This document shows, piece after piece, positions 10,720-24,227 of a DNA stretch of 64,000 nt; the first letter of the stretch is position 1; each line of letters starts with the position of its first letter. The notes beneath the pieces were generated by a model, which ran no database searches, was not told where the DNA came from, and saw nothing but the letters and a program-made list of their open reading frames with translations. This DNA is from Zeugodacus cucurbitae (taxonomy: Eukaryota > Arthropoda > Insecta > Diptera > Tephritidae), in NCBI RefSeq assembly GCF_028554725.1, contig NC_071671.1, forward strand, positions 62,855,001-62,919,000, in the 5' to 3' direction. Position numbers and translations under genes: made by a program.

Positions 10720-12630
10720 TGTTGAAAATTTGCAACAGCTTTGTTGAATTAAAAGTGAAAGGGTTTGAAAACAATGTTGAATATATAAATTGCACAATAA
10801 ATTGAAAGTTCAAAAATCGCAAAACAAAACCAACAGTTCCGCATGTGAAGAGACTACAATTGAAAAGTGTTTACAAACTAATAAATCAGTGTGAATTTTT
10901 TTTTTTTAATTTATTTGTATGAAAAAATACTCCAAAAAATCATGAATTTGTTCGAAAAAATTATACAAAATAATATACGAAAATTACTTCATTAAAATTT
11001 GCATCAGTCAATAAATCACTACTGGTTGTTCGTATGCTCTGGACTTACCTGTTTTTTTGTTATTAATGGCTTTTAGCATGCGTGATGTTCACGAACTTGA
11101 ATTTGAAGAAAATTTCAGGATTTTAAAAAAATAATAATATTTTTTTTTTTGTTTTTTAAGTGCTTAATAATTGATAATAAATTAATGTTTGGAGAATACA
11201 GACCACAAAAAAAACAAAAGTTAATAAAAAAATAAAAAATTTCAATTATTTTTTGGAACAAAAAAATTTAAATAATGGAATAAAATAAAAAAAATTATAT
11301 AAAAAAATTTTTATGTAATAAATACGCTTAATTAAAAAAAAAATACATATTTACATTTAAATGAAATAAAATAAAAAATATAATATTTCAAAAAAACCTT
11401 ATTTCGAAAAAAATAATAATACTATATATAAAATTTCGTTAGTAAAAAAAAATAACTTGTAATGTCCAAGAAGTAAAAAAAATCAATATATAAAATAAAA
11501 AAATTTATACATAAACATATAAAACTGTAATGAAAAGATTAATTTTTAATAAAATACAAATAAATAATGAGAAGAAGAAATAACAAACAAAATAATTATT
11601 GCAAAAAAAAATTCGAAAATCACTAAAATTAAATTAAAAATATTAAAAAAAAAATTATAATTTTAAATAGCTGTTTTATTTTATGCAATTGTAATTTTAA
11701 ATCTGAACATCAACATAACTGAAACATTTTTTTGTTTTTTTTTTGCAATTAAATGCAACAATTTTAAATTTTTTATTTTTACATAAATTCTAGACGATGA
11801 ACATTTTAAATATAAATATGTAATTTTTAGTTTGTTTCAATATTCGTTTTTATTTTTTATGTACATACTTCATTCGAAAACAAAAAAATTAAATAAATTT
11901 TTAATTCATTAAAAATCTTTAAAATACGTAATATATCCAACATCATTGGCAAGGGTATCTCTTATACTTTTTTTAATTTTTGATAACTCAAACTTCCAAC
12001 ATATATGTAGATATTACGAAATACTAAAATAACTGTGATGATTTATCAACTCATTGACAGACGGCATTACAGCCAAAGAAACCTCCGCTTATAGCAAATA
12101 AATAATTTGCATGCATCAGAAAACCCCCCAGAGCAGCGAAGATCACATGAGTCAGATTAAAAGTCACTTACAATACCCACATACAAATTATTTATATTAA
12201 ATATTTTTTTTTGCTAATTTGTGTCGTAAATTAAAAATTAATTGTATGCAAATTATTTGTAATGAATGATCACACTTTAACAGCTTTGATAAATTTTTCG
12301 AACAAATTCATTTGAAATAAGCAAAAAAAAATAATAAATTGCAAACATTTGCGCGAATTAAACTAAACTACATGAATGAACAAACAGCAACCCTGACACG
12401 TGTGACCTTTTTATCACTCCCAACATACATACATATGTACATGCATACACTTATTGTAAATTATTCTAATTAAATTTTGCATATATCACCTCAACTTACA
12501 GTATACATACATACATACATATATAACGTACTCGATCATACCTACATATGCATGTGGACCTGCTAACAACGAGTGCGGATTAATAAAACCTCAATTAAGG
12601 CAATAATATTTGCTTAAAACTACTGAGAAA
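10720..12630. other. Extremely AT-rich block, no gene seen
   Basis: Around 10.9-11.9 kb the sequence is almost entirely A and T with many homopolymer runs. It holds no open frame worth naming. A perfect minus-strand donor-like CAG|GTAAGT lies at 11043-11051. Confidence 0.6.
11043..11051 (-). other. Isolated perfect splice-donor 9-mer
   Basis: The minus strand reads CAG|GTAAGT exactly. The upstream 45 bases contain no coding signal. It could end a non-coding exon of a minus-strand transcript or be a chance match. Confidence 0.15.
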
Positions 12631-12873
12631 TATAAATAGAATTGTGCGAGTCAATGCTAAGTGTTTGACAAAAACAACAACAAACACCGTGTAATAGTTT
12701 CTAATTAAACAAGTAAAGAAAGTAGAAGGAAACCTCGTCATTGTGACACACAAAAACAAAGCAAAAAAAAAAATAAAAAATATATTTTCTAAGCAGTTTA
12801 AGCTGTAAAAAAAAGTAAAACAAAAACGCGCTCATCTATAAAAAAAAAAGCTACCAATTACCGGGTGAGAAGG
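12631..12873 (+). other. Candidate non-coding first exon (TATA to donor)
   Basis: A TATAAATA box at 12631 is followed by an A/C-rich leader-like sequence with AAACAACAACAA stretches, ending in a good donor AGG|GTGAGT at 12873/12874. No start codon with a usable frame is seen, so it would be 5'-UTR. The expected start about 30 bases after the TATA is not a good initiator. It could serve as an alternative first exon for the gene entering at 30-31 kb. Confidence 0.22.
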
Positions 12874-15800
12874 GTGAGTTTAGTTGCATATAATTAATGT
12901 TAAAATATATATTTTGTTTGAAGTTACATGAAATTTCCACAGTTGCCATGCAATAATAGTACAAAGATTGTGGCAATAGAGCAAGCCGTGTGTGCGTGTG
13001 TTGTAATTGTTGGACTTTAGCTTATATGGCTTGAGTAATACATACATACAAACACTAGGTGGTACTTATGAACTTGGGAAAACTATAGTGACTACGCACG
13101 CTGAGGCATGTATGAGTATATGCTAGTACATATGTGTATATAAAATTATGAATATGAATAGTAGAAGTTAAAAGCGATAAACTTCTATTACGAAATCGTA
13201 TACTCACACATGTGCTAGTATGATATGCACATGCGAGCGCTTAAATCGACTTTGAACTTTGCGAATATTAAGTTTTGTGTTGTTCATATGTATATACTCG
13301 TATATATATCTATATAGATTTCTTTGAGTTGCTTAAACAATTTGCAGTTCCCCTACAATTCCTTATTACTTTATTTGCTTACTTTTAAAACTTAATATAT
13401 TTATACAACTGTCATTGCAAATGCTTAAAAGTACAACTGCATATGCTATAATACACACTCACAATACATACATACGCTTAGTAGCAATATACCGCAAACA
13501 TGAAATAAAATCAGCAGGTATGCAATTAAACAGTAGTAGTTGAAAAGGGCACTGGCGAGCAAGTGAAATGCCTGTCATGCTATGGTTTTTTACAAACTTG
13601 ACCTCATTTTATTTATAATTTTTTATAATATTTTTACGGAATTGCATACGAAAATAAAAAAATTTTGATTGCTAAAATATTAAAAAATAATAACGAACTG
13701 TAAATTTACTTGACATTGAACGTTAACTTTAAGGGCGTAACCGAAAAATTGGGTATATAAAAAAATTAAATACCATAAAAAATAAAAACGAAAAAAAAAA
13801 TTAAAACGAATCTTAGTAAAAATTGTGCATTTAAAAGTTTGTTAAAATATCAGAGCACAATTTTATCAGCATTTGTTAAAGCAAATATTTTTGTATAAAA
13901 TTTTTTTAATACAAATATGTACACATTTATAGGTCAGTCTGCTAAGAACGTCAAACACCACATTTTTTCAAAGAAGAAAACTAAATTTCTTGAAATTATT
14001 AGCGGTCAGAGCGATTTTTGGTTATTCCAAAAAATTTCTATGCGATAACGATTGTCGGATTATCAAAAAAAAAACTTCGAAAATTTCGATAATAAAATTT
14101 TTTTCGAAGTATAAGATATATATTTTCTTACTTTTTCTGAATTTATAAGCCCTCAGATTTAGAAAAAAATATATACAAATGTTTTTTGAACTATTAAATA
14201 TAATAAAAAAAACGATTCATAAAGCTTTTAGCAAGATAAGGATATTCGGAACCAAAAAAAAACACATAAATTTAACAATATCCATTCTTATAAAATTAAC
14301 TCCTAAAATCATTTATTCTACAAAAAATGTTATCGACTTGAAATTCAAAATATCAATATTCAAAATACAATATAATTTATTCATATTGAACGAAAAAAAT
14401 ATATTTTTTTCACTAACTGCACCACTGTTCATATGCACCATTTTCCTTTCTTTATCGTCTGTTCACTGGGTTATTGCAATATTTTTTTGAAAGTAAACCG
14501 CAATGGCAATGTAGCAATTATATCGCTCGCAAGGCGATTACCTACCACCGCTGCTTGAGTCGGTGCATGCAATAAACAGAAAAATTAACAATTAAAGCGT
14601 AAATAAATATGTGTAAACCGAAATTTGTATACGAAAATTTTTAAATTTTCAGTGTGCAAAATCAGTGAAAATAAATAACGAAAAAGTAATAAAAATATAT
14701 GTTTAGAGTTTTATATAAATATTTTTAAGAGGTACTGTAGTATATATGTGAGTTTTTAAAGCAAATGTTTGCATATAAATAGCGAATATTTTCTAATGAA
14801 CACATATATTTTTAATGCAGAAAATCTGAAAATTTATTAGGTAAATATTGTAAGCAAAATAATAGCTCATTTGAAATCAAATTGACATTTGATAATTAAA
14901 TGTTAATATTTTTTTTAATTGTTTGTGCTTTTTATTTTTATATAGTTTATGTGTTTATTTTTATATTTTTTATTTATTTTATTTTTTTTTTTATTATTTT
15001 AAATTTTTATTCTTTAATATTTTTCTTTTAATTCTTAATTATTTGTTTTTTTTTATGTAATTTATGTATTCATTTTTATATTTTCTATTTAGATTATTTT
15101 TATTTTTTTATTTAATTTATTACTTTTTAAATTTGTTTATTATTTTAAATTTGTTTGCTTGCCCATTCACTAATCCCTCAACCCACTTAATTATATGTTC
15201 ATTAACATTATTATATTCTCTTTGTCTCTTAATTTTATCAATTCAATGTGTACATACGTGCTCTAATTCTATTAATAGTTTGAATGGCACAGCAGGAATA
15301 AAACAAAAACATCAAATATATACAAAGTTAGCAACTAGCCCACCTTCAAATACCCACACAAACTGCATACATAAATAAATTTCTGTGCATTTTCATTTCC
15401 ACGAATTTCAAATTCGGCATTTAATGCATTACTAGACTCACTGTTTTACTGCCTAATTGCTTTGCTAGTTGGTAGCCAAGTTGCAGGCGTATGAATCACA
15501 TTAATCACTTTTCAATAGCTTACTAATCTAATTTTGTTAACGCTGTGCCGGAACTTGAGCAGGCCATTTTCGTACCAAGTGACCTTTGATAAAAAAAATA
15601 TATATATATATATAAAAAATCAATTAACTATAAAACAAAAGAAAATAAAAATAGGAAAAAGAAAAAATTAAAATTTAAAAAATGTAAATAAAAACAAAAC
15701 GAAATAGATCTAGTATCCAAATAAGGTAGTACGTCTTACTGACATCATACTTATTATTTTTCAATTCTTATGTTAATTGTATTTAAATTATTATTTTTTT

Positions 15801-16566
15801 TGTTATTTAAAATTTTGATATTTTCTTGTTTCACGTCTTCTGTTTACTTTAATTTTAACTTAATTGCATGCATAAATTAAATACTTATCTTATGCGTTTT
15901 TTAATGAACAGTGACCACGGTGCTACTCTGTTAAATGTCGCTTCGCCGCCCACCTAACGGCAAAATATATCTTTCTGAGTTATCTACGCTATGTTTTTTT
16001 TTTTTTTTTGCTTACAAGAGATGTTTATGTCGGTTTTATAGGTGCAAAACGACATATGTTCAGCTGCAATTTGAGTTGTTCACGCAATCAGTGGGTGTCT
16101 TAAGATTTTTTTTTTTGGTAATTTTATTATTGCATAGGCGTGAAATGATTAAATGTTTAGCAAATAATGAAAAATGGCGCGAATATTATTCACTTCATAA
16201 AAAGTTTTTGAGCTTATGCAAATTTAAAATATGTTGAATTAATTCGTGGGAATGGAAATACTAAATTGAAGCAAATATGTATCAGTTTTCCCAGACGTCA
16301 ATTTCAACTAAATTCTCACTATATCGAAAAAAAAATTCGAACGGCGAAACGGACAAATTTAATATATTTTATTATTTCATATAATAATTCTAAAATAAGA
16401 ATTTAAGCTTTAAGTTATTGTAATAAGACAAATAATTAAGTAAAACTTTATATTGGAAGAATACAAAAATTAATTTCTGACTAAAGCTTTCACGCTTTAA
16501 TGAAGTAGCTTTGAGCTTTCATAAATAATTTCATATGTTAGAGAAAACTTAAAAACTTATCTCATA
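12874..16566. other. No gene seen; AT-rich, microsatellites
   Basis: Long AT-rich stretch; 14.92-15.15 kb is especially T-rich on the plus strand. Frames at 14179-14490 and 15064-15378 follow low-complexity composition and are not credible genes. A TA microsatellite lies at 15598-15616. Confidence 0.5.
15598..15616. repeat. TA microsatellite
   Basis: An uninterrupted TA dinucleotide run flanked by A tracts. Confidence 0.85.
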
Positions 16567-17106
16567 CCTGAGACAGACATGTAGTATATATTGTAGTATG
16601 ATTCAGAAACCATATGTGTATCACCGGTTTTCCGAATTTTGTTTGAAAGCAAATGGTGTTCAGTACTACAATAGAGTTCTAGAAACCATTGAAATTTTGT
16701 GGTGTTGTGAAATGTACTACAATGGATTGCATTGAGCACACCGAAAGCTTTAAGCTCTTCTGTCACAATCATATGTTTTCTGACATTTTGACATACAGAA
16801 AATAAATTAAATTCAAAATAATATTGAAATCAAAAAAACAAAATTTGAAAAAATTATGTGAAAAATGTGTAATATGTAATAATTATATTGGACAATAATA
16901 TTTTAAGATTGCTTGAAGTTGTAACTCAGTCAGGATCAATTTTCCTGCCCGATATTCATAATTATATTTTGCTTGAATTTATTTGCATCAGCTGATGGAT
17001 GTAAACATAGTACAATACTACATGTGTGTCACTATCCTGGTATATGGTTTCTTGAGCTTTTATTGTAGTACACATCATAGTACAGAAACCATATGTCTGT
17101 CTTAGG
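16567..17106. mobile_element. TIR (MITE-like) element, 540 bp
   Basis: The left end CCTGAGACAGACAT is matched in inverse at the right end (ATGTCTGTCTTAGG), 13 of 14 bases. Subterminal AGAAACCATATG motifs and several GTACTACAAT-type motifs recur inside. No transposase motif is seen; the 71-codon minus-strand frame inside is not recognisable. Probably a non-autonomous DNA element of unassigned superfamily. Confidence 0.6.
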
Positions 17107-17648
17107 CATTAAGAGATAAAAGCATTTTGAGTTGCTTGAGCTTTCATTGCCTCCTTAAAAGCATTCATGTGTAAGCTCAAAAAATAAAATGAAAACTCAA
17201 ATGAGAACTTACATATTCGTATTGAACTAAGTAAACAAATATATATGACGAATAAAGTGAAATGAAATTTCATTATCAACTAATGCATCAGTGGATTCAA
17301 AAATGAAAGTAAAATATCGACTGATTTCATAAAAACGTAATGATCTGCAACGGCATGACAACGGAAATTTTAACGTGAAAACTTTATGCAAAAAATAGAA
17401 TAAATATACGTAATTATAGTGTAAAAAAATACTTTTATACCTTTAATAGTGTTTATTTATTTTATTTAGTAAAGTAAACTCTAGGCAATTAGATTTCAGC
17501 GTGACAATGAAAAGTGTTGAAGAGGAGGAGTATTGCCTTTGACTCAGTGGGAAAAGTAAAACAACAAAAAAAGCGTAGGAAAATCAAAAGGAAGTGCCAT
17601 TACGAGTAGAAGCAGCTGATATTCATATAAGAAACTGTTGCTGAGCAC
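17107..17648. other. No gene seen
   Basis: AT-rich unique DNA with no supported feature. Confidence 0.45.
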
Positions 17649-17688
17649 TGAGTGAGTGTGTCGCCGTGAGTGAGTGAGTGTGTCGCCG
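17649..17688. repeat. 18-bp motif repeated with 22-bp period
   Basis: TGAGTGAGTGTGTCGCCG occurs exactly twice, at 17649 and 17671. Confidence 0.9.
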
Positions 17689-17887
17689 CACAATCATAGT
17701 GTCATTAAATTGGCAAACAACGATGTTTTTGTTTTTTACGATTTCCGAAAACCCAAATATACACATTTACCACACAATAAGCTATAAAAAAGAAGTGATT
17801 AGTTTGTGAAAATATAGATGTGGATACTAGATCGTGAATTCTGCGAAAAAAAATCATTTTGTTTATGGTTCATGTGTTAAATTCGCC

Positions 17888-18001
17888 ATGGCGCCTCACC
17901 CAAACCAAACTGAAAATCGTCTGAAATGTTTTTCTTGTATTGTTTTCGTTTTTCCGCGGTACCTTTTGTTGGTTGTGTGTAAAAAAAATTGTAAAAAATA
18001 A
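17888..18001 (+). CDS. Possible 37-residue small ORF, membrane-type
   Basis: ATG in a GCCATGG context opens a 37-residue frame. It starts MAPHPNQTENRLK, continues with a CFSC pair and a hydrophobic stretch (about residues 18-31, with P and R near residue 23), and ends in a lysine/cysteine tail. A single-pass small membrane peptide is conceivable. Nothing identifies a family. The frame is short enough to be chance, and the T-rich composition would itself produce hydrophobic residues. Confidence 0.15.
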   Translation: MAPHPNQTENRLKCFSCIVFVFPRYLLLVVCKKNCKK

Positions 18002-19902
18002 TACTTTCTGCAGCTTTTGGATTGTGCAAGAAAACGGAAATCAAGAAGGCGTAAAATATTTTTCAGGTTTCGTGTTAATTTTGCGCATCATTACTCACTC
18101 AAGTGAGTGTGAGTACGTACGTAGTGAGGCATAAGCGAGTGAGTGAGCGACGATTTGGCGAAAAGCGCTTTGATTTTTCCATAAACGAAACAATTTCTTT
18201 GTGTTTCGTTTTTAATAGTATTTTTTATTTTTTCAACTAGCTGATAGTACGTAGATACATGTATGTTTATCTTAATAATATAACAGTACTTGTTTACTTT
18301 CGTGCTATCTTTTGTGTCTAGAAGAAGTTATCATGCTGACTTCTGTATTTTCCTATGGTTGATTCCTATTTGTGGAAGATAATGAGAAATATTTGATTTT
18401 CATGCAAATTGAACAGAGTTAAATGGAATCGCTTAGAAAATAATAATAAACTATAAAAGGTGGGAGAGTGGGGAAAATATACCCTTGGTTTAATATTTGT
18501 GAAATTTCTCTGCTATAATTTTCTCCTATTAAATTTATAACTAATTTATATTCCAACATTTAACTAAATTATTATTTCTTCAATATTATAATTATAATAA
18601 AATACATTTTAATATTAATTTAGTAATTATTTTTTATAATACAATAGCATTTCCTATTGAAAATTTAAGACTTTTTATTATTATTATTATAATTTATTTT
18701 ATTAGTGTGACTAAAAATTCACTTTTCGGTGTGGTACTTTTGTGCCTGAGTGTATATGCATAAGATGTGATTTTTCAATATTCTTTTAATATAACACAAT
18801 TTTAAAACTTGTTTATTTTGCCTCTTTAAAAAAAAACTTTCCATTCAGATTAGTCATCTGTAAACACAACTTTTTTAATTCCATTCCAAAAATTTTTTGG
18901 AATAAAAAATAAAACCAGTATTTTTTGTTAAAACCAAAGTGAATCAATTCAATCCAATCCTCGGAATTACCCATAGCATTGTAATAAGAACTTCTTGCTG
19001 ATTGCCGTGTTAATAAAATTTATTCCACGAAACAAGTGCAGGCTCATGTGACAACAAAAAATCTTTAAGAAAAACAAGAAAAATATTTGCAAGCATTTAA
19101 TCATAAATTTTTTACACTTTACACAGTTACTTATATTTACTATTATTTATTTTATTTTTTGTACTGAAAATACCGGTATTTCGACGTGACTGTTGGCGTT
19201 TAACGGTGTGACGCAATTGTTTGAGCTTTACTGCTTACTCATCTGTGTTGAACGATTTTAACCATGTAATACTTTTGCTTTTGTTACATACATACATACA
19301 CTTCACAATGTTTCTATGTAAATATAATGTATTAGTTTTTAAATATTGAAAGCATTCGCTAGAAATTTTTTACTATTTATAAATGTTCCATATTAAATCA
19401 CATAATCTAAACTTCTTTATTTTACTTTTCCGATTCTGGATACTTTAATTATTCTGACTAGAAATTCCATTTCAATTTAATTATATTTTTTCTATTTAAT
19501 TATAATATAATTGTTAATAAAGCTTATTGGACCCAATTATACTCCCATCACCGTAACTGCACCTAAAAAGTGACACTATCAGAGAACGATCAACCTTCAT
19601 ATGTATTTCATTTCATACAATATATTTCCAATTGATAAAAACAATCGTTATGCATTTGACCCAAAATCGGTGTTAATGCCATGTGACAAGTGCAGAAGCT
19701 AGGCGAATTCCATAAAACCCCTTTTGCTAAGCAGACTTGTCCGGCGATAGTGAATGCGAAATAAATAACTTCTGGTGAATTTCTGTGGGTTTCATGCAAC
19801 ATTATCAAACAACCTAGATTCATACAACCGAACTATGTGCAATCAAATACATACCTACATATATATGTTTATTTCTATCGTAATGTATTTAAGCACTTAA
19901 TG
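18002..19902. other. No gene seen; AT-rich
   Basis: A GAGT-rich patch lies at 18095-18150 and a small AAACGAAAC/GTTTCGTTT inverted repeat near 18190. The 71-codon minus-strand frame at 19608-19823 is not recognisable and has no splice or promoter support. Confidence 0.45.
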
Positions 19903-20043
19903 TTAGAATAAATAAAGGTGTGTTAATTTGGTGGTCGCCGTTGACTTTTTCATTTGGCACTGAGTATTGGTGTTCTGCTCGCGGTTGCTGGCGTAATTTC
20001 GAAATATTTCACCAACTTTTTCGCCTTTATCGCGCTGTGGCAT
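19903..20043 (-). CDS. Possible 46-residue small ORF
   Basis: Minus-strand ATG opens a 46-residue hydrophilic frame starting MPQRDKGEKVGEIFRNYASN and ending in a TKLTHLYLF tail. The stretch is less AT-rich than its surroundings and the residue mix looks protein-like. It could be a small gene, part of an exon, or a chance frame in a leader exon. An 11-codon frame starts just upstream. No family is recognised. Confidence 0.15.
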   Translation of the reverse strand: MPQRDKGEKVGEIFRNYASNREQNTNTQCQMKKSTATTKLTHLYLF

Positions 20044-23000
20044 TGAAATACTTGTCGCTCATAATAGACTTAGGTTTTTACGAAACACAAAATTTGCGAT
20101 AAAACTCACTTATCTACTGATAACGCCGGTTATCTATGGTTGTGTTCTAGTTATGTGTTATTTATTGGGAAATAGCAGCACCTGTAGTTGACGTAAGTTG
20201 GCAAAAAATATCAATTACGTGGTTAATATCTATAAATATATTGACATAGGCATTTACAGTATTAGTAATAATTTGATATTTTTTCAAAGTGTTTGCTTGG
20301 AACAAATTTTTTGTTCTATTTTTCGTAGCCACCTTAGCCTTTCCCGTCACGCTTATCTTATCGACTTTGGATATACATGGAAGTACATATATGACTTTGT
20401 TTTTACAGCGAAATTTATTAAACTCTTGCAATATTTACATTGTATGCACTCTGCAAAAAATTATCTGTCTGTCAGCTGCAGTACTTCCTGTAGATGCAGA
20501 AATATGCACATTCCACCATTCAAAAAAAAATGCATTTATCAATGAAAGCTTCTGTTTGAAAGCTTCCGGTTGCAAATATTCACATTCCGAAAACTGCTAA
20601 GACAGTCGCAAATAATAGGTTAAATACAGCATTAAAAGCATTAAAAAGTGTAACAGTGCGAATGGCAAGCTTTCATATATCTTCAAAGCTCTAAAGCTTT
20701 TGCAGGTTCACATCAAGCTTAATTATATAAAAATTTTTTTAGTAAAAAGTTTTAATTCCAGTTTGCTCTTCTTTCTTGTGACCGAAGCTTATCAGTTTTC
20801 AGTTTTTCCACGTCAGGTCTTAAACATATTATTTTCATGAAACAATCCCGATTAATATAATTGAAATCATTGCCTCTTTCGACGTTATCTGACCTTAAAC
20901 TAACTACCAAAATTTCCCTGTCTTCCAAAAAATATTTTTAAACGCACGCGGATCGATCACTTCTTTGATAAAGTTGAATGCTCCTAGTATTTGATAGAAT
21001 TAATCTTTATAAAAGTAAATTTAATCCATTCACAACTCAAAATTCCCTTAAATATAGATTGCATCAATCATACTATCTCAAAAATCCCTGCCATATTAGA
21101 TTATATACTATTAGCGATAAAGGCGTGTAAGCACTTTATTTCTTCAAACTAAAAAACTTGATTCTTACTTGAATTCTAACGCTAATCCGCTACAGCTAAA
21201 TAAATCAATCACCCTAACATACAAATACAAAAATATAAATACAAATAGCAAACAACAACAAAAACCTGAAAATCTGTCTAACATTTGCTAATTATAGATA
21301 TGGCTTTGTTATTGTGGTTCAACATGCTGGCGTCGAAACCTAAAAAAAAAATTTTTTTTTCTTTCATTTACAATAGTTTGTGTCTATGAACGCTTTATTT
21401 TGATAGCAGCCTTTTGTTCCCCTTTTGGTTAAATATTTATTTTGTTTTGATATTTTATCTGCCTCACATTCTTCAAACTGTTTTATAGTATATTCTGTGT
21501 TAGCATACTGGGTCTGTCGAAGCTTTAGTGCATAGTTTTGAAAATTTTTTTCGTCTAGCTTTGACAAGTTTGTGTAGGATTTAGCGGTCCACAACTATCA
21601 GCTGCTGGCATATTTTCGACTATGTATATGAGCTTTCATATGATGTAGTTTCTGAGTTGCATAAAATGATTTAGTCTGATTTCTACTTGAATTTGGAACT
21701 CTTATAAAAATTTATTACTATGTTGCTTGTTTTTTTTATTTTTAAATGTATGCAGAAAGGTAGATAGATGCTATTGTGTATTTTTTGTTCTTATCTCTTA
21801 CATATTACCTTATCTAGATATTACTTAATTATCAAAGCTAACAAATTGAAATTTCATAATATAAATAAAAATTTAATTTTCCTAATTGATTATTAAAATT
21901 AATTTATTTAAATTATTCAAATGTAATAATTGTGTTTACGATTGTACGCTTTTTCGCTATGACTATTAGAGTTTATATTATATATATACACATGTACATA
22001 AAAACATCTAGTCATATATTTGTACTTGTAGACAAGGTCTCAAAGATTCCGTTTCGCAAACAGATTGCCGCGGATCGTGTACGATATCGTGTCAATAAAC
22101 TAATGAAGATAACGAAAAGATCATAATTAATTTTGTGTATTTTCTATCTTGACAAACTAAAAATGCGAAAAAAAATCAAATTAAAACAATCACAGATACA
22201 TATACTATATCTACAGTATGAAGTAGATGCCATATATTTCAAATTGAAGCACGTGAAAATTATAAATTTAATAGATTTTTTGTTAAAGTTTTTCGTGAGT
22301 TTGTTGTTGTAAAATTAAAGCGTCCAACCCGTCGTAAAGTTAATCCACAAATACTTATGTATGCTCATTATTAAATTTTAGATTTTTAATTTATTACGCC
22401 TTAACAAGTATTATATCAGCTGTTTTGCTTACTAGCATGAATATAGTATATATTCTGCTATCAAATTTGCTTAAATTCGTAAGAAACTGCTATTAAATGA
22501 AGCATAGCGAATATCAATTAATTAATTTAAAGAACTTTGAATTTATTAAACGAGTTTCCCATTAAAAATGCTAATATTAATAATATTGCTCATATAAACA
22601 TATAAAATATTGCAAACATGTCCATAATTTTGCATATATTTAATAGATATACTGTTAAAATATTTGTCACAAGAAAGTTGGCCCAACCCAACCAGAAAGT
22701 TTCGACTTTTTGTTATACTCGCGCGTACTACTAGTTACTACTAGTAATAATTAATATGTTTTATGAGCATGGCTATGTAACATTAATGTACTTGACCCTG
22801 AAATACTTAAGCACTGCGATTCACATACATATTAACCGCAAAACAATTCGAGCAAATGATTTAAAACCACATAAAAGGAGACTATTCAAGAACATTATAT
22901 CTAAAAAAGCAATAAAACTCTTTAAATATATAAAAGATCTTATTAACTAAGAATTAAAATATATTAAAACAAATTACTGTAGTACAATGTTCAAACACAC

Positions 23001-23274
23001 TACTAATTGAGCAATTACGTGAATTTCAGCAATTTAATTTCTAATTGTACTCGATTTGCCGCATATTGGAGTAATACATTTTTATAAAAGATCCCAAACA
23101 AGCCTATGGGAAGAAGTTTAATATTTTTGGCAGATAAATAATAAAATTGGTTTCAAAGTGAAATTATTGCTGATTTTATTTAGAAAAAGTTTCACCCATT
23201 CAAATAAAAGCTGATGCAGCACAATTTTCGAATACTAATTTATTAAGCTGAATTTTGTACTAATATATTACAAA
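20044..23274. other. No gene seen; AT-rich
   Basis: A GC-richer island at 22030-22120 reads VSKIPFRKQIAADRVRYRV on the plus strand after a TTGTAG that could be an acceptor, but the frame soon ends in a stop and no family is recognised. The frame at 22756-22950 is basic and unrecognised. Confidence 0.45.
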
Positions 23275-23430
23275 AATTGTCTAAATTAACGACTTAATTG
23301 TCTGATTTATTGACTAAATTGTCTCAATTAAAGTCTTAATTGACTAAATTAATCTCTTAATTGTCTCAATTAACGTTTTAATTTACTAAATTAATGTCTT
23401 AATTGTCTCAATTAACGTCTTAATTGTCAA
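23275..23430. repeat. Minisatellite with quasi-palindromic unit
   Basis: Irregular tandem array of about 20-bp units built on TTAATTGTCTCAATTAACGT. The core TTAATTG-TCT-CAATTAA is itself a palindrome with a 3-bp loop. Units vary at the CTAAATTAA segments. Confidence 0.8.
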
Positions 23431-24227
23431 AAATAAAAGTGACCCGCATGAATTTAATTTGCACTTCATTTGGATTAAATTTAAACTTCCTCCATATTGG
23501 TCAAGTAACGTCTATATAATTAGTTTATATGGCTTAGATGGCACTGTATGTTATTGTATATGTTCATATACCGGCTATTTTTAAAATTTCTGGGAAAAAA
23601 TTGAAAAATTTCCAAATTCACTATTTTTATAGCGTATAAAAGCTTTCAAATTCCTCTTTTCTATCCGAAAATATTTTTCCAACCATTTTTTCTCCAGAGC
23701 AATTAATTGCAGCTAATGATTAATTGAGTGGAATGAGAGACTACGATTGATTTTAATTCTCCCATATCTATTTTCCCGCCAATAAATATCGTAATACCGC
23801 AGCAAATTAATTCAACTGCAAGTATTTATTGCCAAATTTCAACAATAATTGCACGTCACGCTGCGCTGCATCGATAAAAAGTGAAAAGAAATAACTTTCG
23901 CGAGAGTCTTTAAAATCGGTAAAACATTAAAGGATTTTTAATTGCGCGCCAACAAAATGCCGGCAACAATTTATTTTATACCACGAAGAAACTCACATTT
24001 GAATATATTTCAAATATTCGGCGATAAAACGGAAATTGTTACGAGGTTTTAAATAAACTTTTCCCAATTTTAATACACAAAAAAATACCTAGATGTGTAT
24101 AGTATGTTATAAAAGATAAACTGCAGCACATGCAAATGAAATTGAAAAAAAAAGATCGAAAAAACGCGCGTAAATAACATTTGCATTGCCAGCAATTAAG
24201 TAAATCAAGTTACGACGATTGCACTTC
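23431..24227. other. No gene seen
   Basis: AT-rich unique DNA; GC rises from about 23.85 kb towards the candidate first exon. Confidence 0.4.
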
